Part shown: positions 25,201 to 36,895 of the stretch, piece after piece
Numbering within the stretch: position 1 is the first letter of the stretch
Layout: every line of letters starts with the position of its first letter
Assembly: GCA_037074615.1 (NCBI GenBank)
Contig: CM073547.1
Coordinates: 1,798,001 to 1,862,000 of the forward strand
Direction: 5' to 3'
Length of the DNA stretch: 64,000 bases
DNA from: Leucaena leucocephala
Lineage: Eukaryota > Streptophyta > Magnoliopsida > Fabales > Fabaceae
Position numbers and translations under genes: made by a program
The notes under the pieces: model-generated
What the model was told of the DNA's origin: nothing
The model's database searches: none
The model's input: only the letters and a program-made list of their open reading frames with translations

Positions 25201-27431
25201 CATGGACATGACATTACATGTGACTAAATTGATTGAGTAAAGGTGCTCACCTGATAACTTGGATCCCAGTACACCTGTACGGCTACACTCCCCCCACCCT
25301 TTCCTTTCAACTTTCTTTCTTCTAGCTAGGGCACCTTTTATTTTCAGTTAGATAAAATTCATTTATATATTTTATATCATATAGCATTATATTAAATTAT
25401 ATTTTATAATTAAATTACAATGTTCATAAATTATTTACCATACATAAATTATTATTATTATTATTACTATTCGCAATATTCTAATTAATTTTGTGATGCT
25501 TCTTAATTAACTTGTGACTATAAGCTTCATCTCTGTTGGGAAAATTTAAGGATAATTATTACTTTATAATCTCACATAAATAATTTAATAGTTAACACAT
25601 TTTACAAACGTGGCCTATGGGTCTAGCTACTAAACTCAATTTGAATTAAAGGTTAATTCAATATATTTTTCAGAAATCGAAAGATTTAGTTCAAAAAGAA
25701 TAAGATTCACTGATTAATTTTAAAATAATTATGTATTATCTTAAACCATATGTATTTATTTATTTTCATAAAAAGAAGGACAAAAACATTAATTAAATCA
25801 AAATGTGGCAACAAAAATCCGAAATGGGCATGTGGCCGAGGGGGCTCCACTTGAAGGATATAGAGAAATAATGTATAGTTTCTCCAATTAGACAAAAAAT
25901 AAGGGAGATAATAAGAAAGAAGAAGAACATATTAGGTAGGAGTATTAAAATAAAAGAAGGAATAACAGTATTAATAGAGGAAATTAGGATTTAAGAATTG
26001 AAAATTATAGTAATAAGAAGGGGTTCTAGATACAAGTGCGTGTGCACGTGCAAACATGTGTTTGAATATGTGGAAGCCCGCACATGAATGTTACCCACAC
26101 GTGCCCACATGACTCTGAATCTGAAAATCCTTAGTTAGAGAGTAAAAATCTTGAAGAGCAGAGAACCCCCCCCCCCTCCACACCTTTCTCTCTGAATGTG
26201 ATTGCATGTGGATTCATAAAACCCTAGACATTTGCACTGAGCCCCAAAACTGTTTTTTACGTTCCCCATTGATCAATGTACTTCTGTGCCTCTCTGTTTT
26301 AGACCCCTCTGGTAAGAATATTTTTGAATTCTACTTGATGCTTTTCAAAAGAATTGAAATCTCACTCTCTCTCTCTCTCTTTCACAGGGATGAGAGAATA
26401 ACATATAAAACAAGTGGTACGTTTGGCTCTGCAATCTGCATTATGTGAGAGGGTACAAATTATGGAAGAAGTGGTTTTTTTTTTTGTTTTTTTTTCTTGT
26501 TTCAGTCATTGTTTAACCAGCATGCATGATGGGCACAGGAAAGGAAAGGAAACACGGTGCACACATAGTGTTTGACGTAATGTCTAAGAAAGCATAATGC
26601 ACTTTCCTCATTTGTACAATGAATCAGATTACATGTACCGAGCAAAACCCACTTTGCAGGACCACTTTTGCTCCAATAACCTCATCTACACTGACCCTCT
26701 CTACTACTCAGATCTTACTAGTCTTCCCCAAAAATGGGACAATTGTGGGTTGTGGAGAGATAAAGTGAGCGAGAGACAGAGAGGCACATTATTGCTAAGG
26801 GATATGTGTCCATACAGTGTGGAAGGCGCGAAGTGGACGTGTACCCAGTTTTGTTAAGATGGCACGAAGAGCCTCGCTGTCTAGCATGTGAACGAGTTGT
26901 GGCTTCCCCCCTCCCTCCTGCATGCACACTATAACCCACCCAACTGGCAGTTTTGATTCATTAACTTGTGAAAAGTGTTCAGTAATTCTCGTCTTTACGT
27001 TCTCCATTCCCTAAAAATGTTTGGTAAAAGTGTCGAAGTTTGACAGGTGGAGTGTTGTGAGGCTGTAAAAAATATACACACACGTCACTTCTGCTTTACT
27101 CAGTAGTGTTAGAGTAACTTATTGTCATTATTCAAAAGTTAAGAAAAGCCTAACAGAGGGGAGAGTCAGGACAAAACTAGTCTAGGATTTGAGTCTATTT
27201 CTCACTTCGTTTTCTCCTCCCACCTATCCACTCTTTGCAATTTCTATCCAACTTATTATTATACACCAAATCTAGCTACCAGCTAGAGACAACTGCACAC
27301 AAACCAATTGGGTGTTGAGAGAGCTTGATAAAGAGTTGTATTCTTTTCATCTTTTTCTTTTATCACTCTTCCTGCATAAAGGAGTCTCTTTTGTGAGAAA
27401 TCCATTTCAGTTCTTCTCCTCATAATCAAAG

Positions 27432-28201
27432 ATGAATGCAATGGCTTCAGAATGCAGTAGTGGGTGTGAGTCTGGCTGGACTCTATACCTTGAACATTCT
27501 CTCCTCAGCCAAAATGTTTCACATAAGGATACTCCATTTATAGGTGGGAATGATGGATTTTATGAAGAAAAGGACAAAAGAGCCAGGGAAGAACAGGATA
27601 GTAAAGAAGAAGAGGAGGACTTGTCTATGGTTTCTGACGCTTCTTCTGGGCCTCCTCATTTCCTGGATGATGAAGCTTACTTCAATGAATACAATGGGTG
27701 CTTTCATTCTGAATCTGAGGCAGCAGCAAAAATGGCTAAGACTGCTAAAAAGAAGCAGAAAGTTAAAGAAAATGTACCCTGTGGAGATCAAAACCTTCCA
27801 TCTTTCCTTGATGATACAGCAAGCTCTCCTGTTTTTGATTTCGCCACGGTATGTTAGAGCTAGCATTAAATTATTTGAATCTTGTATTACTATAAGAAGA
27901 AAAAAATATAGCCTGTAAGATGTTTTTTCTCATACAACTGTTGACATTTTTTTCAGAACAATGGTGCTCAAGCTTCGACAGAGAGCGTGCTAGATTATTC
28001 ACAGGGTTTCTCTGCAACTTATTTTGAGGTACTTGTTGTACGTCGTTTAATTCTTTCCATTTTATTTGAGTGTTTTTAATTTGTTAGAAGGCATATCTTG
28101 AATCCTTTGTGTTCTTGCAGGAGCGATCCTCAATTCAAGATCACTATGCTTCTTACAACCATCTCTATCAGAAAATGAACTTCAGAACAGCTAACAAGTA
28201 A
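27432..28201 (+). CDS. SOB FIVE-LIKE (SOFL) protein
   Basis: Exons 27432-27848, 27957-28028 and 28121-28201 join in phase to 189 residues. SOFL proteins are small, plant-specific nuclear/cytoplasmic proteins that promote cytokinin-dependent growth. Both hallmark boxes are present: ECSSGCESGWTLYLEHSL at residues 7-24 and DLSMVSDASSGPPHF around residues 63-77. A basic stretch KTAKKKQKVK at about 102-111 could serve nuclear localisation, and the C-terminus ends NHLYQKMNFRTANK. The long upstream leader (about 27270-27431) has no upstream ATG that I regard as significant. The assignment rests on the two boxes. I cannot say which numbered paralogue it is. Confidence 0.9.
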
Positions 28202-31200
28202 TCGTTTCTTACTTGGTTCTGCCTCTGCAATATCTGTGTCGTCGTTCAGTTACGTTATCCGCTTAGCTGTTGCTTTAGAGGAAGATGGAGCTAGCGATGA
28301 AGATTGGAATTCAAATCAGTTCTTCACCTTCAGTTATTATAGTTGATGCAGTGGAGACTTTAATGACGATCTTTGAAAAGGGAGGATCAGAGTGCTAAGC
28401 GAAAAAGGAATTTGATTTGATCTCCAAAATGGATTCTGTTCATTCCTTTCTATCTTTTAGCTGTCAATACAGTTGGAAACAACTGAAAGGGGGGGGGGGG
28501 GATGAAGAAATAACTTTTTTTTTCCTTGCAAAATTTAATTCTCCTTGTGGATGAACAGCGGATACATACATGTGAGCTAAGTTAGGCAGATTCTGTATGA
28601 TCATGATCATCAATTCATATCAGCATTTCACCACTTGCAATTCTTGCCAAGTCAGTATCAAAAAGTCAATCTTGCAATACAAAAATCGACAATATTGTTT
28701 CAATGTAATGTTGTACAAGATTTGCTCATAGAAAATTTCATATGATTTTCTTCTGGGGGTAAAGTATGAAAAACTGTGATCCTCCTTATTAGGTAGGTAA
28801 TTCAGAGAAAGCTATAGTTTCTGACTTCATTAGGTGAGATTCCCTACATCATATCTGCATTTGGATTTTAATTTTCATAGGCTTGAGATGAATCTTGAAA
28901 AAGCCTTAATCATTAATGAGTACAAGAACTTCATCAATGTTTGGAAGAGTCCAGACAAGGCTTAGGTTGTTCAGAAAGTTCTAATCTTTCTTCTAATTAG
29001 TATTAATGCTTAATCTGCACTCAGAAATGGACAAGATGGTAAATGAAGTCATGGCAGGGTGATGATCAAATTCTGGATATTCACAAAGATGAGGTGGATG
29101 AAAATTCCAATCTTCATTTCATAGTTATCCTTGGACTGAGAATTTAATTTCTTAGTTAATATGACAAAGAAAGGATCTTATTAAAAAAGAGTTTTCATTA
29201 AAATTTTGAGAAAAACTAATTGATAGGAGATTATTTCTTAAAAAAAAAAAAGAGGTTTTATTCATTTTTAAATATGCTCCTGTTCAATTTTTTAAAAAAA
29301 TTAAGAGATACTGCCAGAGATCTTGTGCTAAAGGAACATGCCTCATTTTTGTTTGGATGTTCACTTTATCTTTGTCTGGATCCTCATTATAAAATATTAT
29401 GTTTGATTATTTTTATTTTAAAAAATCAATAATATAAATCACAGAAATTTGAAGAGGCCACCCTATTAACAAGTTAATTATGATCTATGAAAACTTTTCT
29501 CATAATTCTTTGATAGTTATTACTTCTTTTTTTTTTTAAGATTTCAATATAAACTAATGATGAACTATATATGTGGCAGTATATATTTTAATAATATGTG
29601 TAGATTATTTAAAACATAAATATTTAAATAAATGGTTGTGTACGTCTTGTTATCTCCAAGTTTGTCTGTTGGGAAGCTGTCACAAGACTTGATGTCGTTC
29701 AGAAATAAATTAAGAGTATTTGCTTCTTTGAATTGTTTATAATTAAATTATTCCCATTATTTTTATTTTTTTTTCAGGATCAATTCCCTTTCAGTTTACC
29801 TTAACATTAAAAAATGGGGCATGTGATGCCACAAACTTTGAGAAAGGAGGCACAGCAAAATATGGGCCATTTAGAATTTAGGATGTCAAATTTCAAATCT
29901 CTTTCTTTCTCAAGTATCATTTTATCAGATTCGAATCGATTTTGTGTATTAAAAAATCAAGTTGTTTGATTATCTTGAAAATGACATGTTAAAATTCATC
30001 AGTCTCAAAAAAAAAAAGTGCGACTATGGTCATTATGTAAATTCTTACATTAATTCTAATAATCTTTTAATTTATATTTCTTTAATTAATTAATTAATTA
30101 ATCCCCTAACTAATAATTTTAGTTTAATAGATATTTATGAAGGTAAAACGAGGGTAAGAAAAAGACAAAAGAAACGCACAAATTGTAGAAAGAAAAAATT
30201 AATTAAAAAAATAAATAGAGGGGGGGGGGGGTGTAGTTAATGCATAGCTGCATTCAATCCATATAACGAGGTAACATCATTTTCGCTCCACCCCCCCTGC
30301 CAACGACCCCTCCCAACCGTCTATTCTCCTTTACTCTTTTACCTATTTTTAATTGAAAATTAAAATTCATATAAAAGGTTAATACTAAAACAGAAATGCC
30401 TGATTGCTTTAATTTAAAATAATGGTTTAAAATATACTTTTGAGTCTAATTATAATTTAGACTAAATATTAAATAAACAGTCATCAAATATTTATAAGAG
30501 TTTCTAAAATAAATTATATTGAGATTTAAAACTATAATTTTAGATAAATTTATAGAATTAATTTCTAGGTGAAAAAGAGAATGAGATGATTATTTATCCC
30601 TATATTTTTTATCTATCATTTTATTATATATATTTTTTAATAATTTATCTATCAAAAAAATTATTCTGATAATAACTATCTAAACACGTATTTCTTTAAA
30701 ATCATTTTTCTTCTAAAAACTATTCTATATATTCTCTATAAATTCTTTCCTTAAAACTTACCGTGCCTATTTGAAAAAGGCCAAATTTAAGTTTAAAATT
30801 TAGGCTTGACTCAAAACTTAAATTTGAAGAAATTTTAAAATAAATAGTCATATTTGTTCAAATAGGTTTTTGGATTAAACTATGGTTTAAAATCAAGGTT
30901 TCAGATAAGCTGGTCAGAGTAGCTTATAGAACAGTAAATCAACTTATGAACTAACCAATTACTATATTACCCATACTTTTTCTTACACCCTCTCTCTTCT
31001 CATTCTTTATCTCTCCTCATTTAATACTCATACTATTTTTCGTAATTTATCAATAATAAAAGTACTTCTGGAAATAACTATCCAAACACTCATTTATTCA
31101 AAACCACTTTTTTTTTCATAAACTCTTCTTCAAAAGCCATTTTCTATAAGCTGTCTAAAAACTTTTTTTTATAAGTCATTTTCTAAACTCTTATCCAAAC

Positions 31201-32635
31201 GGGCCTATAGTGTGTTTGGCAGCGGGGTTTAAAAATTACTTTTGGGCAAAATCTTAGTTTAATTTTTTTTAAATAAATAGTCATTTTTGTCCAGAAGTGA
31301 TTTTGGCTAAAATTATAGTTTGAAACCATGGTTTTGAATAAACTATTGAAACTAGTTTTTGGAACAATAAAAGAGTTTATAGACTATCAATTACTATCTT
31401 ACCTCTACTGTTTTTTACACTTCTCCTCTCTCATCTCCACTTTATTTCCTCTTTTTTCTCTACATTCTCTCCTTTCTCCTATTTCTTCTCTATCATCTCC
31501 CATCTCTCTTATTTTTAATCAAATCATACCCTTTTTGGTAATTTATTAATATGAAAAAGTGATTCTACTACTAATCATCTAAATATCTCTATTTTTAAAA
31601 TCTATTCTTCTCAAAATTTATTTTTTCTAAAATATATTCCCCAAAATCTATTCTCTAAACACTAATATAGGCACTTAATCAAATGGGCCCATAGTTGAAC
31701 GTGTGCATCTTGCTTTGAAAATATTGTAGCTCAAAGGAGCAATTAGTATAATGAAGTACATAATCTTTTAAACTAGTTGTACTTCTGTAAGTGGACATAA
31801 CTTGATCTTGGTGAGTCCCTATAACTTACTATATCTTACTATGTTTAAACTTCTTTTCAAGGTAGAAAGTGTAATGCTGTTTAAATTTAACACATACCTA
31901 AGGTTAACTATCAATACAGGTTGATATAGATTTTTTTCGGAGATAACATTGAGCCAAAAGAATAAAATCTTCATTAAAGGTCAAAATCTTCATTAAGAAT
32001 ACAAGTGAGCAGCTTGTTCTAATAATTTAACACTCTTAATAAATGAAACAGTTTCAACTCTCAACCTACGACTTTAGGGGTACAATATAACTTTACAGAT
32101 TTAGAAAGAGACAGATAGAGATCATTAAGACGACATACGTACGAAAAGAAGCAAACTTCTATTCATTTGTATCGCTTTCTGAAACAATGCATGTATGCAA
32201 GTCGGCAGGTTTGATGAAAACTAGGGCTTGGGATTGACCTGAAATAGTACTATGTTGTTGTTGTTGTTGTGTGGTGGAGTCTTTAAAGTTGAAAGAGTAA
32301 ATATTCCTAAAGTTACGCTAATTCCTAAAGTTACGCTAAGTTAAGGAAGGGGTCACATGATGGGAAGATTTGGTGGATATGCACAGATCGAGCAGAATAC
32401 AGCGATGTTGCCAACTAAAGTGTTGAAGACCCACAAACATCCATCCATCCATCATGGGATTTGACTTTCAAACCTCAGTTTTTGATCTTACTGTACTTAC
32501 ATTAATGCTGAAGCTACATGCAACTCATGTTGGAGCAAGTAATTACAGACTCATCAAAGTGTGATAAAATCTACATTACTAAATGAGTGAAAAATGATGT
32601 ACAATTCTGAGAGCAATGAACGAAAAGGGGGCGTT
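28202..32635. other. Intergenic region with adjacent MITE-like repeats
   Basis: The SOFL 3' UTR comes first, then AT-rich spacer. Three related MITE-like units fill about 30400-31690. Homopolymer G and C runs occur near 28490, 30221 and 30292. An 18-bp perfect tandem duplication (ATTCCTAAAGTTACGCTA) is at 32303-32338 and a (TGT)n run near 32255. No gene is seen. Confidence 0.65.
30400..31690 (+). mobile_element. Three adjacent copies of a MITE-like repeat
   Basis: Three related units, about 30400-30775, 30776-31205 and 31206-31690, repeat the same order of blocks. Each has AAATAAATAGTCAT (absent in part from the first), ACTATGGTTTAAA-like sequence, AATTACTATCTTACC, a long CTCTCTTCTC pyrimidine tract, TAATTTATTAATA, then ATCTAAACAC. 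The third unit ends ATAGGCACTTAA. A fourth copy lies inverted at 55566-56100 and begins TTAAGTGCCTG on its own strand, so TTAAGTGCCT is the likely terminal inverted repeat. No coding capacity is visible. Confidence 0.65.
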
Positions 32636-33197
32636 TCATTTGTTAGATTGAAGCCAATCAAGAATAGCTTTATCTGTATCAGAAAGCTTGTCTTGTTGCT
32701 TTGCCTTCAATGTTCCCTCCATCAGTTCAAAATAATCCTTGTAGTTTCGCTTGTAATAACTCTCCAGCCTCTGCAACACCACACACAACTCCTTCACATC
32801 ACTCCGCATACAGAAACAGAATCTCAATTATATATAATCAACAGCCACTAAACAGTATTATATACCTCTTTGTCATTTTTCTCTCTGTTTTCCTCTGATT
32901 TCTTGAGGTATTCTGGAGAGAGAGAGAGAGAGAATTCATGAGTGAGTGAGAATGAAAGAGGAAGAGAAAACGAGGGAGTGAGGGAGGTGTACTTTGGAGA
33001 AGGAGAGTTCTGGAGTCAGGGAGGGAGGCGGCGGCGACCAGGGAGGATAAGAGGAGGCCTCTTCTGCTTGCAGCGACGGTGGAATTGGGCGGTGATTTAG
33101 GATCCTTCCGGTGAGGAACAGCCTGCAAGTTGGAAGAAGCGAACTTGTTCACTGTTACTGTTAGTGCCATCAGTATGCTTTGCCCTATTGAACTCAT
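32636..33197 (-). CDS. Small plastid-targeted protein of unknown function
   Basis: Exons 33197-32993, 32912-32866 and 32770-32636 join in phase. The first ATG (33197) gives 128 residues, while MALTVTVNKFASSNLQ from 33170 gives 119 and is an equally good start. The N-terminus is Ser/Ala/Arg-rich and acid-free, like a chloroplast transit peptide. It is followed by RRGLLLSSLVAAASLPDSRT, which looks like a twin-arginine-type lumen signal. The mature part is charged (YLKKSEENREKNDKE, RLESYYKRNYKDYFELMEG) and ends KAILDWLQSNK. I recognise it as a conserved plant type but cannot name it. A thylakoid lumen location is inference. Confidence 0.75.
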
Positions 33198-34067
33198 CTC
33201 ATCCTCTCCCTTTGCTGGACAGCCACCAGTTATCGCTAATGGATAACGAGGATGCCATCAGACCTTTTATACCTTTGAATAAAAATATAACATACAATAC
33301 AACTTTACTAAATAATTCTCTCATTTTATTATTAAAAGCTTGATATATAGAATGTTGGTTTCAAACTTGGCATAACATAAATTCAAGGTTTCGGTCTTCC
33401 ATGATAAGTTTAAAAAAAAAAGAAATACTGCAAGCGAACATTTTCTAAATAAAAAAAAAATCACATTATTGATGGCTTCATGAAGAACACTTTTGCTTTT
33501 CCATTGGAAAATCGATTTTACAATTTTTGTCTGTGTAAAAAAAAAAATAATGGTTTGAATCCAAAAGTAATCAAATACTAATTTTAAGGCCATACTTGAT
33601 TATGTACAAAACTATAATTTCTCTCATTTAAAACTATAATTTCTGAAAAATTAATACTAGCAATTTTTACATATACTTTTAAAATATTCTTATAAGAAAT
33701 AACTTTTTATCTCTCTCATCTTTTATCTTTTTAGCCTCTCTTTTCTCTCTTTTAAAATTATACTTTATATAATTATTATTTTATTTCATATCTTTTTTAA
33801 TAATTTACCTATAAAAAAAACCATCAAAATACTTAATCTTTCAAAAAACAAAATCTATTTTTTAAAATCATTTTATAATCAATTTTCTTCTTTAACCCAC
33901 ACACACCCAAAGTCACTCTCAATCATGTACTTTTTAGGAGTAAACCTCCTGGACAATATGGATGAAACATCATGTTGATTATTACAGCCTGTTTGACTTC
34001 ATGAAAACCGATTGAGACAGTCTTGATATACTATTTTTACAAAATACGACCACGGTATCTAAAAATG
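33198..34067. other. Short spacer with a decayed MITE-like fragment
   Basis: AT-rich sequence between two minus-strand genes. From about 33590 to 33910 it resembles the MITE-like repeat at 30.4-31.7 kb (pyrimidine tract TCTCTCATCTTTTATC, TAATAATTTACCTAT) but is strongly diverged. The remainder shows nothing. Confidence 0.5.
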
Positions 34068-36895
34068 TCACTCCAGCAGGCGTTTGTGTTTACACCAGGC
34101 AATGGCAAACACGTACAAGAATACTGTGCCAGCGGTGCTGCCACCAACGGTCCAGAGGAACTCATGCATGCTAGCGTCGAAAAGATCAATATGAATGTTC
34201 ATCCCAAAAATACCAGCCACCACCACGAAAGCACTCACTACTAGGGTTGCCGTTGTTAGCATCACTCCCATCTGCAACAGATGGTTCTGCTTGTCATCCA
34301 GCATAATGTTGATGTAGTCCTCTGTGTCATCGACGTACTCCCTCAGCTTCAAAACAGATGACAAATGGACAAAAAACAGGTTATTCCAATTTCCAGGTAC
34401 CTGAGCATTGGTGTGGATCTATTACTTTGGTACTCACAACATGACATGACAAAATCTAGACTAAAATCAAATATCTAAGCATTGATGCACGAGTGTGTAA
34501 ACTCCAAGAGGTATAATGGAAATAAGTCTAAAAGATGCTTAGTTTGTTTTAAGAGTTTAGAAGGTATCTAACAATTGACAACTAGTTAAAAATCCTTTTG
34601 GCTTCTCAATGAACTGCAGGTATATAACAAGTGGTACGAGCATCACTACTGTGAATTCTTTTATTCAACAATATTCTGTGAAGTCTTCAACCCTTTCTGC
34701 TCGGTTGCTTAGCAGGAAATATATTAAACTATAGAAGTTAAACTTGTCAAGTCCAGCAGTTATCACTTGGAAAGCAGCAAGTCCTCCCAACAATTCTTGG
34801 GAAGGAAACATTATTATCTGTTTAAATCTCCTACGTATAAATTTGGCACATGCCAGGGCTTCCAGAGCATCGTTCAAACATGTCATCAGCCTAATCAATC
34901 AGAGAATTAAAATGTTTCATCTTGTTTAACAGCAAATATTCCTTTTGCAGCAAAACTTCTTGTAACCTTCCAGAGGGGCAAAAAATAGCCACATGAGGCT
35001 ATAAAAAAGAAAGAGACCAACTAGAAAAATTCAATAAAATTTGCATACCGTGGATAGTTTGTTCAGTGAGCCATCAATTTGCACGAAGTATGCTTCCAAG
35101 AGCATCTCAAGCTCCTCTACATCAAGTTGCTTGGTTACAGTACTGTACGTAGCGCTGGTACGTGTTCCACGGCTGTCCCTGCCAAGTGCATTTTGATGGT
35201 CTTCATAGCGAGCAAAACCACCACCAGCTTCCAATGATATTTCAGCAGGTATCCTAGTACAAGGCAATTAAATGATTATAGAGAAGACATTCAACATTGT
35301 AATTATTCAAGGTGATTAAAATGCTGGAAAAATTACATGCCTGCCATCCATATCAGTTTGAAGTTCTTGATCTTCCAAGTCATCTTTATCATCCATGGAT
35401 GAGGCTGAAGAATCCTCAAGCTGCTGTTGAACTAACTTGTCTGTCAGATACATCTCAGCCATATCTTCATCATCATCTAGCAAGTGTTCTAACTCATCCC
35501 GTACCTAGAGATAAGTAGAATGCAATACCAATCAAAAGTATCCCGCATGACAGAACAAAATCAAATCGCAGATGAAGGAAGTGGCCAAAGTTTGAAAACT
35601 ATTCACCTTTTGAACTCGACCAGTAATTGCAACCAAGCGGCTTTTAATTTGACGAACACGTTCCAAGTTGAGAGTACTAATCTTTGAAGTCAACTTATCT
35701 AAGGCAGGATGAGCCTCTTGCTCCAATGTCTTCGCCTGCTCAAAGAGATGACAGAAAAATAAATATATAGGAAGTGAGAAGATAAGGGGGGAAAAGGATC
35801 AAATGAACAAACATACGTACTTCATTTTCTAACACTCCACAAGCAGCCTCAAGGCATGCCTCCAGTGCTACAAACTCAAATGGAAGAATCTTCATCCCGT
35901 CTCTATTCTGGAATTGTTTCTCTTCTCCTTTACTTTCCCCATCTTGAACTCGAGGACTAACAGCCCTAGATTGCGGCTCTTCCAAATCGTACAATTTTGT
36001 CCAGTTTGGATCATCGCCATTTCCCTCCTGTACTATTGAGAATGGTGATGACGATGATAATACTATTACGAGATGAAATAAAAGAAATTGTATGAAGTAC
36101 ATAAACAAGAAATAAAGTACACGCAAGTCTATAGCAGCCTCATCTTACAGTGTTCTATAGAACTTGCTCTATAAAGAACTTTAGAGGTGATTTCCATGTC
36201 TAATCTAATTCTTATTATATTGAACAAACAATCCCAAACTACTTGTATCAAGATATGCTAACATTGCAAATGCTGATATAATCTCAATTCCTTGTTGATA
36301 ACGTCTATCTAGTAATTACAGCCATAGTTTGTGCAGTTCCATAGAGACAGAAGACAATGAGATGAACTAGGAAAAAGGGGGCTACATTAGATGAAATCAA
36401 GAAATCTTGGAACATTTCAGGGATAGATAAAATATAAAAAGCAACAATCCTCGATAATCTATAAGAATAAAGCGAAGATGTGTGCAAAACCTGAGCCTTA
36501 GTGGCTTGATGGTGATGTAGAATTCTTCTCTGGAACTCCTCAACAAAGGGGGTGACGGACGGGTCCCTCGAATTCAGCAACAGAACTTCATGAGCAGTGA
36601 TTATCGCTTTTATGTGCTCCAAATTTATGACGATCGCTCTCTCACGCCCCAGGATAGTGGACGGATAGGACAGAAGCGGATCCAATATCCGAAGGTCTCG
36701 GGCGGGCAGGCCCGTCCGGCGCATGATGGTGTGCTTGCCGGCTTCCACCACTTGCGACTGGCCAGTGGCGTCAATTAGAAGCCATGCTCTAACGCCAGTG
36801 CCTTTCTTGCGATGGTTGACTGCAACGGAGATGCCAGCGGCGGTAGCGGAGGGGTGGGTTCCGTCTGGGCCCTCCTCGCGAGGATTTGACATCAT
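34068..36895 (-). CDS. MRS2: MRS2/MGT-type magnesium transporter
   Basis: Exons 36895-36491, 36027-35821, 35735-35607, 35504-35341, 35253-35049 and 34346-34068 join in phase to 462 residues (461 from the second ATG). The family belongs to the CorA superfamily and forms pentameric Mg2+ channels in plant membranes. The protein has an N-terminal domain (LPARDLRILDPLLSYPSTIL, GRERAIVINLEHIKAIITAH), a long helical stalk (LDKLTSKISTLNLERVRQIK, RDELEHLLDDDEDMAEMYLT, EELEMLLEAYFVQIDGSLNK) and two C-terminal membrane segments. The first carries the signature Gly-Met-Asn in GIFGMNIHIDLF; the second is GGSTAGTVFLYVFAIAW. The C-terminus is KHKRLLE. Intron 4 uses a GC donor (CAG|GCATGT), because the only GT nearby would break the frame. 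All key residues are present, so it should be functional. Confidence 0.93.

Larger units (their letters stand above)
20100..27431. other. 7.3-kb region without a recognisable gene
   Basis: AT-rich spacer between the cyclin 3' end and the SOFL gene. It contains a cluster of ACGT-core motifs with a TATA box (20621-21070), TA microsatellites at about 21806-21831 and 22588-22612, a 57-codon open segment on the minus strand (22055-22228), and G-boxes near 26046 and 26097. An intron-like GTAAGAAT...TTTCACAG pair lies at 26312-26388. No open frame here shows family resemblance. The last few hundred bases are the SOFL promoter and leader. Confidence 0.65.

Noticed and set aside
26795..27007. 70-codon minus-strand open frame starting MENVKTRITEHFSQ
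   Set aside because: No recognisable motif or splice partners. Probably chance in the SOFL upstream region.
34665..34898. Minus-strand open frame (ALEALACAKFIRRRFKQ) between MRS2 exons
   Set aside because: MRS2 family sequence continues directly from exon 35253-35049 to exon 34346-34068. This stretch lies in the intron and has no counterpart in the family.
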